DNA of 5,101 nucleotides from Cuspidothrix sp046080125 (GTDB lineage: Bacteria; Cyanobacteriota; Cyanobacteriia; Cyanobacteriales; Nostocaceae). The position numbers and the translations under genes were made by a program. Of this stretch, positions 1 through 5,101 are shown one piece after another (the stretch's first letter is position 1; each line of letters opens with the position of its first letter). The stretch spans positions 1 to 5,101 of the forward strand of contig JBJTTJ010000130.1 of the NCBI GenBank assembly GCA_046080125.1. Direction: 5' to 3'. Below the pieces are notes generated by a model. The model ran no database searches and was not told the origin of the DNA. It was given only the letters and a program-made list of their open reading frames with translations.

Positions 1-387
1 GACTGGAAAGCCAAACTATGGAGTCGTTTCTTCCTGTTGTCAGTATTCGCAACCATGTATCTAAATGATATTCAACGGAGCGACTTCTATGCTTCATTGG
101 GGTTGGATGCGCGAGAGTATGACATTCATGTAATTAAAAAAACCAATGAAACTGCTGGGAGAGTCTTCCCTGTTATCTTGGATGTTGAGAACCCAGTATT
201 TTATGAACGTTTAGATGTTTGCGTCAAGAATAACGAAAAATTGACAGCAATTTCTAACTCTAATACTCCCAAATTCTGGCAATTCTTCCAAAAACTGCCT
301 ATTTATGTTTCCCATGGTTGGCAGTTATTACAACTATATTTCATGAAGCCTATTGACACAGCTTCTGCTCACGGTCAAGCTCGGTAA
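1..387 (+). CDS. acsF: Mg-protoporphyrin IX monomethyl ester oxidative cyclase, C-terminal part
   Basis: This is the last 128 residues of the aerobic cyclase (AcsF/ChlE). The enzyme forms the isocyclic ring E of chlorophyll, converting Mg-protoporphyrin IX monomethyl ester to divinyl protochlorophyllide with O2. The frame is open from base 1, so the gene begins upstream of the window; the TTG at 37 is an ordinary internal Leu codon, not a start. I recognise the conserved C-terminal blocks: W-S-R-F-F-L-L-S-V-F-A-T-M-Y-L-N-D, then G-L-D-A-R-E-Y-D, then K-T-N-E-T-A-G-R-V-F-P, and a closing G-W-Q-L-L-Q-L-Y-F-M-K-P-I. The family is usually about 350-360 residues, so roughly two thirds is missing, including the diiron-ligand motifs. 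Cyanobacteria often have two paralogues, one for oxic and one for low-oxygen conditions; this fragment does not tell them apart. A strong terminator follows the TAA by 22 bases. Confidence 0.95.
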   Translation, partial: DWKAKLWSRFFLLSVFATMYLNDIQRSDFYASLGLDAREYDIHVIKKTNETAGRVFPVILDVENPVFYERLDVCVKNNEKLTAISNSNTPKFWQFFQKLPIYVSHGWQLLQLYFMKPIDTASAHGQAR

Positions 388-409
388 TTAAGTGTAATTT
401 TTGATCAGG

Positions 410-444
410 AGGTGGTTTTGTTTCACACAGAACCACCTTTTTTT
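410..444 (+). terminator. intrinsic terminator of acsF
   Basis: A hairpin of about 12 base pairs is formed by 410-421 and 427-438. Its core AGGTGGTT (410-417) pairs perfectly with AACCACCT (431-438), the inner part continues with one G-U pair, and the loop is about 5 bases. It runs straight into seven T residues (438-444). It lies 22 bases after the acsF stop and before the convergent gene ending at 461. In the opposite direction the hairpin is not followed by a T-run, so it should work mainly for acsF. Confidence 0.9.
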
Positions 445-460
445 ATGGTTGATTTTGGAA

Positions 461-1033
461 TTATTTCCCCATATTTCTTTTAAGTTCTTCTAATTGGTCC
501 TGGATTTCCCAACGGCGAAATGTGTCTTCTAAATCATCAGAATTACTCTGATAACTACTTGCTGCATTCCAGGCATTAGTTTCTAAGTGTTGCTGGGCTT
601 GAGTTTTAGTTCGGGCGGTTTGTGCTTCTACTGCTTTAGCTTGTACTTCTTGACGACGCTGCTGAATTTTCCGTAGTAGTTCTTGGGATTGGGTAATGCG
701 TTCTTTTAAACCTTGCATTTGACCCCACATCTGATTTCCTTCTCGCAGTAGTGCTGCTTCTCTTGCTTGGGCGGGGATGACTAAATCTTGTCTACCTGCG
801 GCTTGGGCTTTTTGAATCCGGATATGCCATTTTTGTATTTCTTGGGCAGTAGCTAGAATTTCTTCTTGCGATCGCTTCTGTTGTAATTGTAACTCAGCTA
901 CTAATTTTAATGTATCCTCTTCTTGTTCTCGCAGTTGTTCTAATAGTGCTTGTAACTCTAAATGGGGATTATTCCGCAGAAATTCTTCCAAACGACTTTC
1001 TAAAAAGTGACTTAAATCATCAAATAAACTCAC
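461..1033 (-). CDS. coiled-coil protein of unknown function, resembling TIGR04376
   Basis: This encodes a soluble protein of 190 residues, almost entirely charged and helical. It begins M-S-L-F-D-D-L-S-H-F-L-E-S-R-L-E-E-F-L-R-N-N-P-H-L-E. A long Gln/Glu/Arg/Lys-rich coiled coil follows (about residues 30-145), then a polar linker with N-A-A-S-S-Y, and a short helical tail rich in Asp, Glu and Arg. From memory the N-terminal block matches a cyanobacteria-restricted family of unknown function (TIGR04376); I could not test this. There is no signal peptide or membrane segment, and no catalytic motif is visible. The frame stays open upstream to 1123, but I chose the GTG at 1031-1033. It gives the conserved M-S-L-F-D-D start and has a GGAG ribosome-binding site 8 bases upstream, whereas the extra 30 residues would be translated repeat DNA. 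It lies downstream of and in line with the carboxypeptidase gene. A HIP1 site (868-875) lies inside. Confidence 0.8.
   Translation of the reverse strand: MSLFDDLSHFLESRLEEFLRNNPHLELQALLEQLREQEEDTLKLVAELQLQQKRSQEEILATAQEIQKWHIRIQKAQAAGRQDLVIPAQAREAALLREGNQMWGQMQGLKERITQSQELLRKIQQRRQEVQAKAVEAQTARTKTQAQQHLETNAWNAASSYQSNSDDLEDTFRRWEIQDQLEELKRNMGK
868..875. repeat. HIP1 octamer GCGATCGC
   Basis: This is a perfect HIP1 palindrome inside the coiled-coil gene. HIP1 is a highly over-represented octamer in many cyanobacterial genomes and supports the taxonomic assignment. Confidence 0.9.
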
Positions 1034-1041
1034 GGACAAGA

Positions 1042-1045
1042 CTCC
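1042..1045 (-). promoter_or_regulatory. ribosome-binding site GGAG deciding the GTG start
   Basis: GGAG on the minus strand lies 8 bases before the GTG at 1031-1033. It supports that codon as the true start of the coiled-coil gene over the longer frame reaching back to 1123. Confidence 0.65.
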
Positions 1046-1073
1046 AAATTTTGTGTATATAAATATTTTATAG

Positions 1074-1093
1074 CAAGGGAGCAGGGGAGAAGA
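1074..1093 (+). repeat. purine-rich low-complexity tract
   Basis: A short G/A-rich stretch with two near-copies of GGGAG (AGGGAGCAGGGGAGAAG) lies beside the heptamer array in the gap between the two minus-strand genes. From memory, similar GGAGCAGG-type tracts are common in cyanobacterial intergenic DNA. With only about two units, its status as a repeat is tentative. Confidence 0.35.
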
Positions 1094-1099
1094 TTTTTC

Positions 1100-1141
1100 T
1101 ACCAACAACCAACAACTGACCACTGACCACCAACAACTGAC
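1100..1141 (-). repeat. degenerate heptamer tandem array, 6 units
   Basis: Read on the minus strand, six consecutive 7-base units fill exactly 42 bases: GTCAGTT, GTTGGTG, GTCAGTG, GTCAGTT, GTTGGTT and GTTGGTA. The units share GTYRGTN and belong to the same family as the long array at 4859-5101. The array starts 3 bases after the stop codon of the carboxypeptidase gene and reads in that gene's sense direction. It lies about 66 bases before the start of the coiled-coil gene, so a transcript covering both genes would contain it. Confidence 0.85.
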
Positions 1142-1144
1142 AAA

Positions 1145-1981
1145 TTAAAGTGGTGTTACCCAATATGTAATTCCTTGGACTATTTTTTGTTGTAATCCAA
1201 ATTTAGGTAATTCATCTTCATTCCAGCCTAAATAAGTCCAATGGGGCTGATCATTAACTACAGTTTGAAACCAGCCATTTTCATTTAAAGCTTGTTCTTG
1301 GGCTGGTGTTGATACTTGTAAATCAATTGCCAATCCCCACAGATGTTGTGATGTTCCCGGAGGGGCAACTAAGCCGAGAATTTTTGTTTCTTTTCCTGAT
1401 TTTACCTGGTCTAATGTTCGATTATTTGCGTATTTATTCCAAAATCTTAAATTAGTTGCATAACTACGCATACAGTCTCCAGCATGACCAGATTTTAGAG
1501 AAATATTAACCAAAGTTTTGGCTCGATTTAATGCTTGGGCGGCGGTCTTTTGTAAATAACATTCTTGAGTCCCATCTACTAAAGCCATATTCATTGTATC
1601 TTGAAAAGATTGTGTTTCTATTTCATTTTCTAAGATAACTTTTTCAGGTAGTTTAATTGCCATATTTTGATTGATAAATACTGTTCCATAGAAACGCAGT
1701 AAGGTATATTCAAATGTTCCAGGTTGAGGAATAGTCGGTATTTTGTTAGCAATTGTTAATAAGAAACGTTGTTGATCATCTAATTTTGGATCAGGAATGA
1801 ATGGTCTAGTTGTATGTATTTTTGAATGCTCACACTCTAGACGAGAATTATTGAGACATTCTTTGCTAATAAAATCATTGGGGATGGAATGACTTTGAAA
1901 AAATTTGTGAGCGAACACTAAAGTGATACTGACAATAATAATTGTAGTTATAAATGCTGCTATTTTCAGAATTGGTTTCAT
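1145..1981 (-). CDS. membrane-anchored M15/VanY-type D-alanyl-D-alanine carboxypeptidase
   Basis: This 278-residue protein should act outside the cytoplasmic membrane, trimming D-Ala from peptidoglycan stem peptides as a zinc peptidase of family M15B. Residues 5-24 form a hydrophobic signal or anchor helix after M-K-P-I-L-K; V-F-A at 22-24 is a possible cleavage site. The catalytic domain is in the second half. S-Q-H-L-W-G-L-A-I-D-L (211-221) is the SxHxxGxAxD motif giving zinc ligands H213 and D220, and P-H-W (246-248) gives the third ligand, H247. The canonical block here is E-P-W-H; this protein has D244-Q-P-H247, so Asp replaces the usual catalytic Glu three residues before the His. Cysteines at 42, 50, 141 and 170 could form periplasmic disulfides. 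The ATG is not preceded by a clear ribosome-binding site, but the signal helix fits this start. The coiled-coil gene follows on the same strand after 111 bases. M15 membership is well supported; the exact substrate is not. Confidence 0.85.
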   Translation of the reverse strand: MKPILKIAAFITTIIIVSITLVFAHKFFQSHSIPNDFISKECLNNSRLECEHSKIHTTRPFIPDPKLDDQQRFLLTIANKIPTIPQPGTFEYTLLRFYGTVFINQNMAIKLPEKVILENEIETQSFQDTMNMALVDGTQECYLQKTAAQALNRAKTLVNISLKSGHAGDCMRSYATNLRFWNKYANNRTLDQVKSGKETKILGLVAPPGTSQHLWGLAIDLQVSTPAQEQALNENGWFQTVVNDQPHWTYLGWNEDELPKFGLQQKIVQGITYWVTPL

Positions 1982-2252
1982 GAAAAAATATTACTGATTG
2001 TGAAAATTTCGCTTTGATCATATTCCAAAATTTATAAAAATTTCTGTTATTTAGAGCATATATATAGAAATAATATTTGATTTTTGAAATTATTTGTGTA
2101 AGCAGAGAAGAAGCAAAAGGATTTTAGAGTATTTAGGTGTATGGAGTTTTGTTAAATAATCAAGTAGGAGTCCTACATAAGATATAAAAGAATTCAGGGG
2201 TCTTATCACTCAATTGAATCCTGACAAGATTTTATACATTTGTACTTGAGAA
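1982..2252. other. divergent AT-rich intergenic region
   Basis: These 271 bases separate the leftward carboxypeptidase gene from the rightward permease gene, so both promoters should lie here. I see no ORF, RNA gene or convincing sigma-70 pair. Possible -10-like boxes are TATAAA at 2183-2188 (plus strand) and TATGAT at 2017-2022 read on the minus strand, neither with a good -35. Low-complexity TATATATA occurs near 2059. Confidence 0.5.
2164..2176. repeat. 13-base inverted repeat, possible operator
   Basis: GTAGGA (2164-2169) and TCCTAC (2171-2176) are perfect inverted copies around a single G, about 80 bases before the permease start and just upstream of the TATAAA at 2183. A dimeric repressor or activator could bind such a site. 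It resembles an NtcA box (GTA-N8-TAC) but has only 7 central bases. The regulator is unknown. Confidence 0.35.
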
Positions 2253-3089
2253 ATGATGAATTTAAAAAACTCACGCAGACAAACTTTAGTTACCTATGGA
2301 ATTTTAGCAGCGATCGCCCTAGTGATGCTATTTCCATTATTATGGTTGATTAGTACAGCCTTAAAATCACCAACGGAAAATATCTGGCAGTCACCACCGC
2401 AATTATTACCCAGTCAACCAACATTAGAAAACTTTTCCAGAGTGTGGCAATCCTTACCATTTGGAGTATATTTATACAATAGCGTTCTGCTATCGGTTCT
2501 GACTGTCGGTTTAAACTTGTTATTTTGCTCCTTAGCGGCCTATCCCTTAGCCAGACTTTCATTTGTAGGTAAAAACGGAATTTTCATTGCTATTGTGTCT
2601 ACAATTATGATTCCGTTCCAAATTGTGATGATTCCTTTATATATTTTGACCGTGCAATTAGGATTAAGAAATAGTTACCTAGGAATTATTTTCCCCAGTT
2701 TAGCCTCTGCCTTTGGCATATTTTTATTACGGCAAGCGCTGTTAGCTGTACCAAAAGAAATTGAAGAAGCCGCTCGCCTGGATGGTAGTTCTGAGTTAGG
2801 ATTATGGTGGTACATTATGTTACCTGCCATTCGTCCAGCGCTGATTACCCTAGCTATATTTGTGTTTATTGGTGCTTGGAGTGACTTTTTGTGGCCTTTA
2901 ATTGTCATTCAGGATGAGAGTTTATATACTTTACCCTTGGGAGTTGCTAAGTTAGCAGGGACATTTTCTTTAGATTGGCGTTTGGTTGCTGCCGGGTCAG
3001 TAATTTCCCTTACTCCAGTATTGTTATTATTTTTGTTATTACAAAAATATATTGTCCCCACTGATACGAATAGCGGAGTCAAAGGTTAA
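2253..3089 (+). CDS. carbohydrate ABC transporter permease, MalG-like (CUT1)
   Basis: This 278-residue inner-membrane permease is of the binding-protein-dependent MalG/GgtD type and should be one of two membrane subunits of a sugar or glucoside importer. Six hydrophobic segments are visible at about residues 15-35, 75-97, 109-131, 141-163, 195-216 and 245-264. The EAA loop that docks on the ATPase is intact: E-E-A-A-R-L-D-G at 171-178, with the invariant G178 and the closing L-P at 190-191. The length is normal for the family. Two ATG codons in tandem (2253, 2256) could both start; GAG at 2248-2250 is better spaced for the second. No binding protein, MalF partner or ATPase gene is next to it, so the partners are encoded elsewhere or upstream components have moved. 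The substrate cannot be told from sequence; glucosylglycerol, sucrose and maltodextrin systems are the known cyanobacterial relatives. A HIP1 site lies in the first helix (2310-2317). Confidence 0.9.
   Translation: MMNLKNSRRQTLVTYGILAAIALVMLFPLLWLISTALKSPTENIWQSPPQLLPSQPTLENFSRVWQSLPFGVYLYNSVLLSVLTVGLNLLFCSLAAYPLARLSFVGKNGIFIAIVSTIMIPFQIVMIPLYILTVQLGLRNSYLGIIFPSLASAFGIFLLRQALLAVPKEIEEAARLDGSSELGLWWYIMLPAIRPALITLAIFVFIGAWSDFLWPLIVIQDESLYTLPLGVAKLAGTFSLDWRLVAAGSVISLTPVLLLFLLLQKYIVPTDTNSGVKG
2310..2317. repeat. HIP1 octamer GCGATCGC
   Basis: This is the second perfect HIP1 palindrome in the window, inside the codons for the first transmembrane helix of the permease (encoding part of A-A-I-A). 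Confidence 0.9.
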
Positions 3090-3096
3090 TCAAGGT

Positions 3097-3102
3097 TATA
3101 AT
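3097..3102 (+). promoter_or_regulatory. possible internal -10 box TATAAT before nth
   Basis: A consensus TATAAT lies in the 35-base gap between the permease stop and the nth start, 22 bases before the ATG. No good -35 (TTGACA-like) hexamer is found 16-18 bases upstream, and there is no TGN extension. It could give nth-thiL some transcription independent of the permease, but the evidence is one box only. Confidence 0.3.
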
Positions 3103-3124
3103 ACTGCGTTCAAATTCTTGCACA

Positions 3125-3778
3125 ATGTCCAAAAAATCATTATCTCAAAAACAACGCGCTTTAGAAATTCTTTCTCGGTTGCATAATCTTTATCCTGATG
3201 CAACTTGTTCTTTAAATTATCAAACCCCTGTACAATTATTAGTAGCAACCATCCTTTCCGCACAATGTACGGATGAAAGAGTAAATAAAGTAACTCATGT
3301 ATTATTTGGGCGATTTCCCGATGCCGAAAGTTTGGCCAGTGCGGATATATTAGAACTAGAAGAAATAGTACATTCCACAGGTTTTTATCGCAATAAAGCT
3401 AAAAATATTAAAGCTGCTTGTAGAATGATTGTCAATGAATACAATTCCATAGTTCCTAACACAATGGAACAATTATTAAAACTTCCCGGAGTAGCAAGAA
3501 AAACTGCTAATGTGGTATTAGCTCATGCTTATGGAATTAATGCTGGGGTGACAGTAGATACTCATGTCAAACGACTATCTCAAAGGTTAGGATTAACCAC
3601 AAATACCGAACCGATTACCATTGAAAAAGACCTAATGAAGTTGTTACCCCAACCAGATTGGGAAAACTGGTCTATTAGACTAATATATCATGGTCGGGCA
3701 GTTTGTCAAGCCCGTTCTCCCAGTTGTGAGATTTGTCAGTTGGTGGATGTGTGTCCTCAGAATATGAATATGATATGA
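3125..3778 (+). CDS. nth: endonuclease III (DNA glycosylase/AP lyase)
   Basis: This 217-residue base excision repair enzyme removes oxidised pyrimidines and cleaves the abasic site by beta-elimination. All hallmarks are present. The helix-hairpin-helix is L-P-G-V-A-R-K-T-A-N-V-V (120-131) with catalytic Lys126. V-D-T-H-V (144-148) carries the catalytic Asp145. The [4Fe-4S] loop has Cys194, Cys201, Cys204 and Cys210 in the exact C-X6-C-X2-C-X5-C spacing. The N-terminal L-L-V-A-T-I-L-S-A-Q-C-T-D (38-50) is the usual Nth core helix. Length is close to the family's ~211 residues, so the ATG at 3125 fits, although no Shine-Dalgarno is evident. The gene follows the permease by 35 bases and overlaps thiL by 4 bases. 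The family assignment is very secure; a MutY-like activity is unlikely given the length. Confidence 0.96.
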   Translation: MSKKSLSQKQRALEILSRLHNLYPDATCSLNYQTPVQLLVATILSAQCTDERVNKVTHVLFGRFPDAESLASADILELEEIVHSTGFYRNKAKNIKAACRMIVNEYNSIVPNTMEQLLKLPGVARKTANVVLAHAYGINAGVTVDTHVKRLSQRLGLTTNTEPITIEKDLMKLLPQPDWENWSIRLIYHGRAVCQARSPSCEICQLVDVCPQNMNMI

Positions 3779-4866
3779 ATGATGATTTATCTTCCTTATT
3801 AATTCGGGATATTGGGGAACAAGGACTTCTAGCCAAATTACAACGCTTTTGTCCACCAGGTGTGATTGGTGATGATGCAGCAGTATTACCCACCAAACCA
3901 GGTCAACCTCTCATAGTCACCACAGATATGTTAGTGGACGGGGTACATTTTAGCGATGTTACCACATCCCCAGAAGATGCTGGTTGGCGAGCAGCAGCAG
4001 CAAATTTATCCGACCTAGCTGCTATGGGTGCAACTCCTCTAGGAATAACCATTGGATTGGGTTTACCTGGAGATGTGACAGTAAACTGGGTAGAAAGACT
4101 ATATCAGGGCATAACAGAATGTTTGCAAACATATCATGTACCCATAGTTGGTGGTGATATTGTCCGTTCCTCCATCACTACCCTATCAATTACCGCCCTA
4201 GGTCAAGCCAATCCTAATTTCATCATCCGTCGTAGCACCGCGCAAATAGGCGATGTAATTGTTCTCACAGGTGTACACGGAGCGTCCCGTGCGGGCTTAG
4301 AATTGCTCCTACATCCCGAAATAGCTCAAAACCTCAAAAACGAAGATCAGAGGGCTTTAATCACCGCCCATCAACGTCCCCAACCCCGTTTAGATGTCTT
4401 ACCTATTTTATGGGAAATTGTAGAATCCCAATCCAAAATCCTTGGACTGAGCGAAGTGGAAGTCCAAAATCCCCGGACTGAGCCAAGTCGAAGTCTAAAA
4501 TCTAAAATCACTGTTGCCGGTATGGACAGCAGCGATGGTTTAGCAGATTGTGTCTTACAAATTTGTCGAGCTAGTCAGGTCGGTGGAATTATAGAATCAA
4601 GTCAAATACCTCTACCATCAGCCTTTCAAAATTGGCTAACACCAGAAAAATCATTAGAATATGCCCTCTATGGTGGCGAAGATTTTGAATTAGTCTTGTG
4701 TTTACCACCAGAACCCGCACTAGCATTAGTGCAAAAACTAGGTACAGGTGCAGCCATCATCGGTAAAATTACCCGAGATTTAAAAGTTATTCTACACCAT
4801 GAACAAATACAAATCCCCGACCAAGTTCTGACACTCAGCCGGGGATTTCAACATTTTGGTCAGTAG
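3775..4866 (+). CDS. thiL: thiamine-monophosphate kinase
   Basis: This 363-residue cytosolic kinase phosphorylates thiamine monophosphate with ATP to give thiamine pyrophosphate, the last step of the pathway (PurM/SelD-like superfamily). Motifs in order: I-G-D-D-A-A-V (31-37), T-T-D-M-L-V-D-G-V-H-F (49-59), N-L-S-D-L-A-A-M-G-A (77-86), V-G-G-D-I-V-R-S (125-132), M-D-S-S-D-G-L (250-256) and Y-G-G-E-D-F-E-L (299-306). The acidic metal/ATP residues D33, D34, D51, D80, D128, D251 and D254 are all present. I chose the ATG at 3775, which overlaps the nth stop as ATGA and implies translational coupling; a TTG at 3733 in the same frame lies in nth and has no support. The protein exceeds the usual ~320-340 residues because residues about 217-244 are encoded by inserted repeat DNA, between R-P-Q-P-R-L-D-V and M-D-S-S-D-G-L. 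Its last two codons and the TAG stop lie inside a heptamer array. It should still be active, since every motif is intact. Confidence 0.95.
   Translation: MNDDLSSLLIRDIGEQGLLAKLQRFCPPGVIGDDAAVLPTKPGQPLIVTTDMLVDGVHFSDVTTSPEDAGWRAAAANLSDLAAMGATPLGITIGLGLPGDVTVNWVERLYQGITECLQTYHVPIVGGDIVRSSITTLSITALGQANPNFIIRRSTAQIGDVIVLTGVHGASRAGLELLLHPEIAQNLKNEDQRALITAHQRPQPRLDVLPILWEIVESQSKILGLSEVEVQNPRTEPSRSLKSKITVAGMDSSDGLADCVLQICRASQVGGIIESSQIPLPSAFQNWLTPEKSLEYALYGGEDFELVLCLPPEPALALVQKLGTGAAIIGKITRDLKVILHHEQIQIPDQVLTLSRGFQHFGQ
4433..4509 (+). repeat. 31-base tandem repeat inserted in thiL
   Basis: Copy 1 (4433-4463) and copy 2 (4464-4494) match at 27 of 31 positions. A partial third copy then decays into two C/TTAAAATC heptads (to 4509). 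Each unit begins CCAAAATCC and contains GGACTGAGC then AAGT. Within copy 1, TTGGACT (4442-4448) and AGTCCAA (4461-4467) are inverted, so the unit can fold as a hairpin; copy 2 can do so with one G-U pair (GGACT 4475-4479, AGTCT 4492-4496). From memory this resembles small dispersed palindromic elements common in filamentous cyanobacteria. It is fully in frame with thiL. Confidence 0.85.
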
Positions 4867-5101
4867 TCAGTGGTCAGTAGTCAGTGGTCAGTGGTCAGTG
4901 GTCAGTGGTCAGTGGTCAGTGGTCAGTGGTCAGTTGTCAGTGGTCAGTTGTCAGTGGTGAGTGGTGAGTTGTCAGTTGTCAGTTGTCAGTTGTCAGTTGT
5001 CAGTTGTCAGTTGTCAGTTGTCAGTTGTCAGTTGTCAGTTGTCAGTTGTCAGTTGTCAGTTGTCAGTTGTCAGTTGTCAGTTGTCAGTTGTCAGTTGTCA
5101 G
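4859..5101 (+). repeat. long GTCAGTN heptamer tandem array (STRR type)
   Basis: At least 34 complete 7-base units lie head to tail, with a partial unit (GTCAG) at the window edge, so the array continues beyond it. The first six bases are GTCAGT in all units except units 15 and 16 (4957-4970), which read GTGAGT. The seventh base changes along the array: A in units 1 and 3; G in 2 and 4-10; alternating T/G in 11-14; T in 17-34 (4971 onward, all perfect). The unit is not self-complementary, so no terminator hairpin is expected. The first eight bases overlap the end of thiL. No gene lies in this stretch. Confidence 0.95.

Noticed and set aside
410..444. Bidirectional terminator serving the convergent coiled-coil gene as well
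   Set aside because: Read on the minus strand the hairpin is followed by CCTGATC-type sequence, with no T-run directly after the stem.
2164..2176. NtcA binding site
   Set aside because: GTA and TAC are separated by 7 bases, not 8, and no TAN3T box lies at the expected distance. Another near match at 2129-2142 (GTA-N8-TAT) also lacks a suitable -10.
2350..2562. Minus-strand ORF of 70 codons
   Set aside because: It lies antisense inside the permease gene and has no recognisable protein features.
2675..2908. Minus-strand ORF of 77 codons
   Set aside because: It is antisense to the conserved EAA region of the permease; a shadow of that gene.
3733..3746. Heptamer-like TGTCAGTTGGTGG inside nth
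   Set aside because: It is a single match within codons for the conserved Fe-S loop, so it is coincidental rather than part of an array.
3733..3774. Longer thiL with a TTG start
   Set aside because: The extra 14 residues lie within nth, over its Fe-S cluster codons, and resemble no ThiL N-terminus; the ATGA overlap start is far better.
3675..3896. Minus-strand ORF of 73 codons
   Set aside because: It is antisense to the nth-thiL junction, both of which are secure genes.
4859..5101. CRISPR array
   Set aside because: The units are 7 bases with no spacers between them; this is a simple tandem repeat.

Overview
The window looks like chromosomal DNA from a filamentous, probably heterocyst-forming, cyanobacterium. 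Four things point that way: the C-terminal end of the chlorophyll-pathway enzyme AcsF, two perfect HIP1 octamers (GCGATCGC), a coiled-coil protein resembling a cyanobacteria-specific family, and heptameric tandem repeats (GTCAGTT/GTCAGTG) of the STRR type. Base composition is AT-rich. The genus cannot be fixed from this window.

Left part (1-1981): the 3' end of acsF reads rightward and stops at 387, followed by a strong intrinsic terminator (410-444). Converging on it are two leftward genes. The upstream one (1145-1981) encodes a membrane-anchored M15/VanY-type peptidoglycan carboxypeptidase. The downstream one (461-1033) encodes a coiled-coil protein of unknown function. The 111-base gap between them holds a degenerate six-unit heptamer array.

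Middle (1982-2252): an AT-rich divergent intergenic region that should carry the promoters for both directions. Only a 13-base inverted repeat stands out.

Right part (2253-4866): three rightward genes in close order. They encode a MalG-type sugar ABC transporter permease, endonuclease III (nth) and thiamine-monophosphate kinase (thiL). nth and thiL overlap by 4 bases (ATGA), so they are probably translationally coupled. The three functions (sugar import, base excision repair, cofactor synthesis) have no obvious shared pathway, so this looks like an operon of convenience.

The most interesting content is repeat DNA invading genes. thiL carries an in-frame insertion of about 2.3 copies of a 31-base repeat, translated in two different frames. 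The thiL stop codon is itself supplied by the first unit of a heptamer array of at least 34 units, which runs from 4859 off the end of the window. No defence system, CRISPR array, transposase, tRNA or rRNA is visible.
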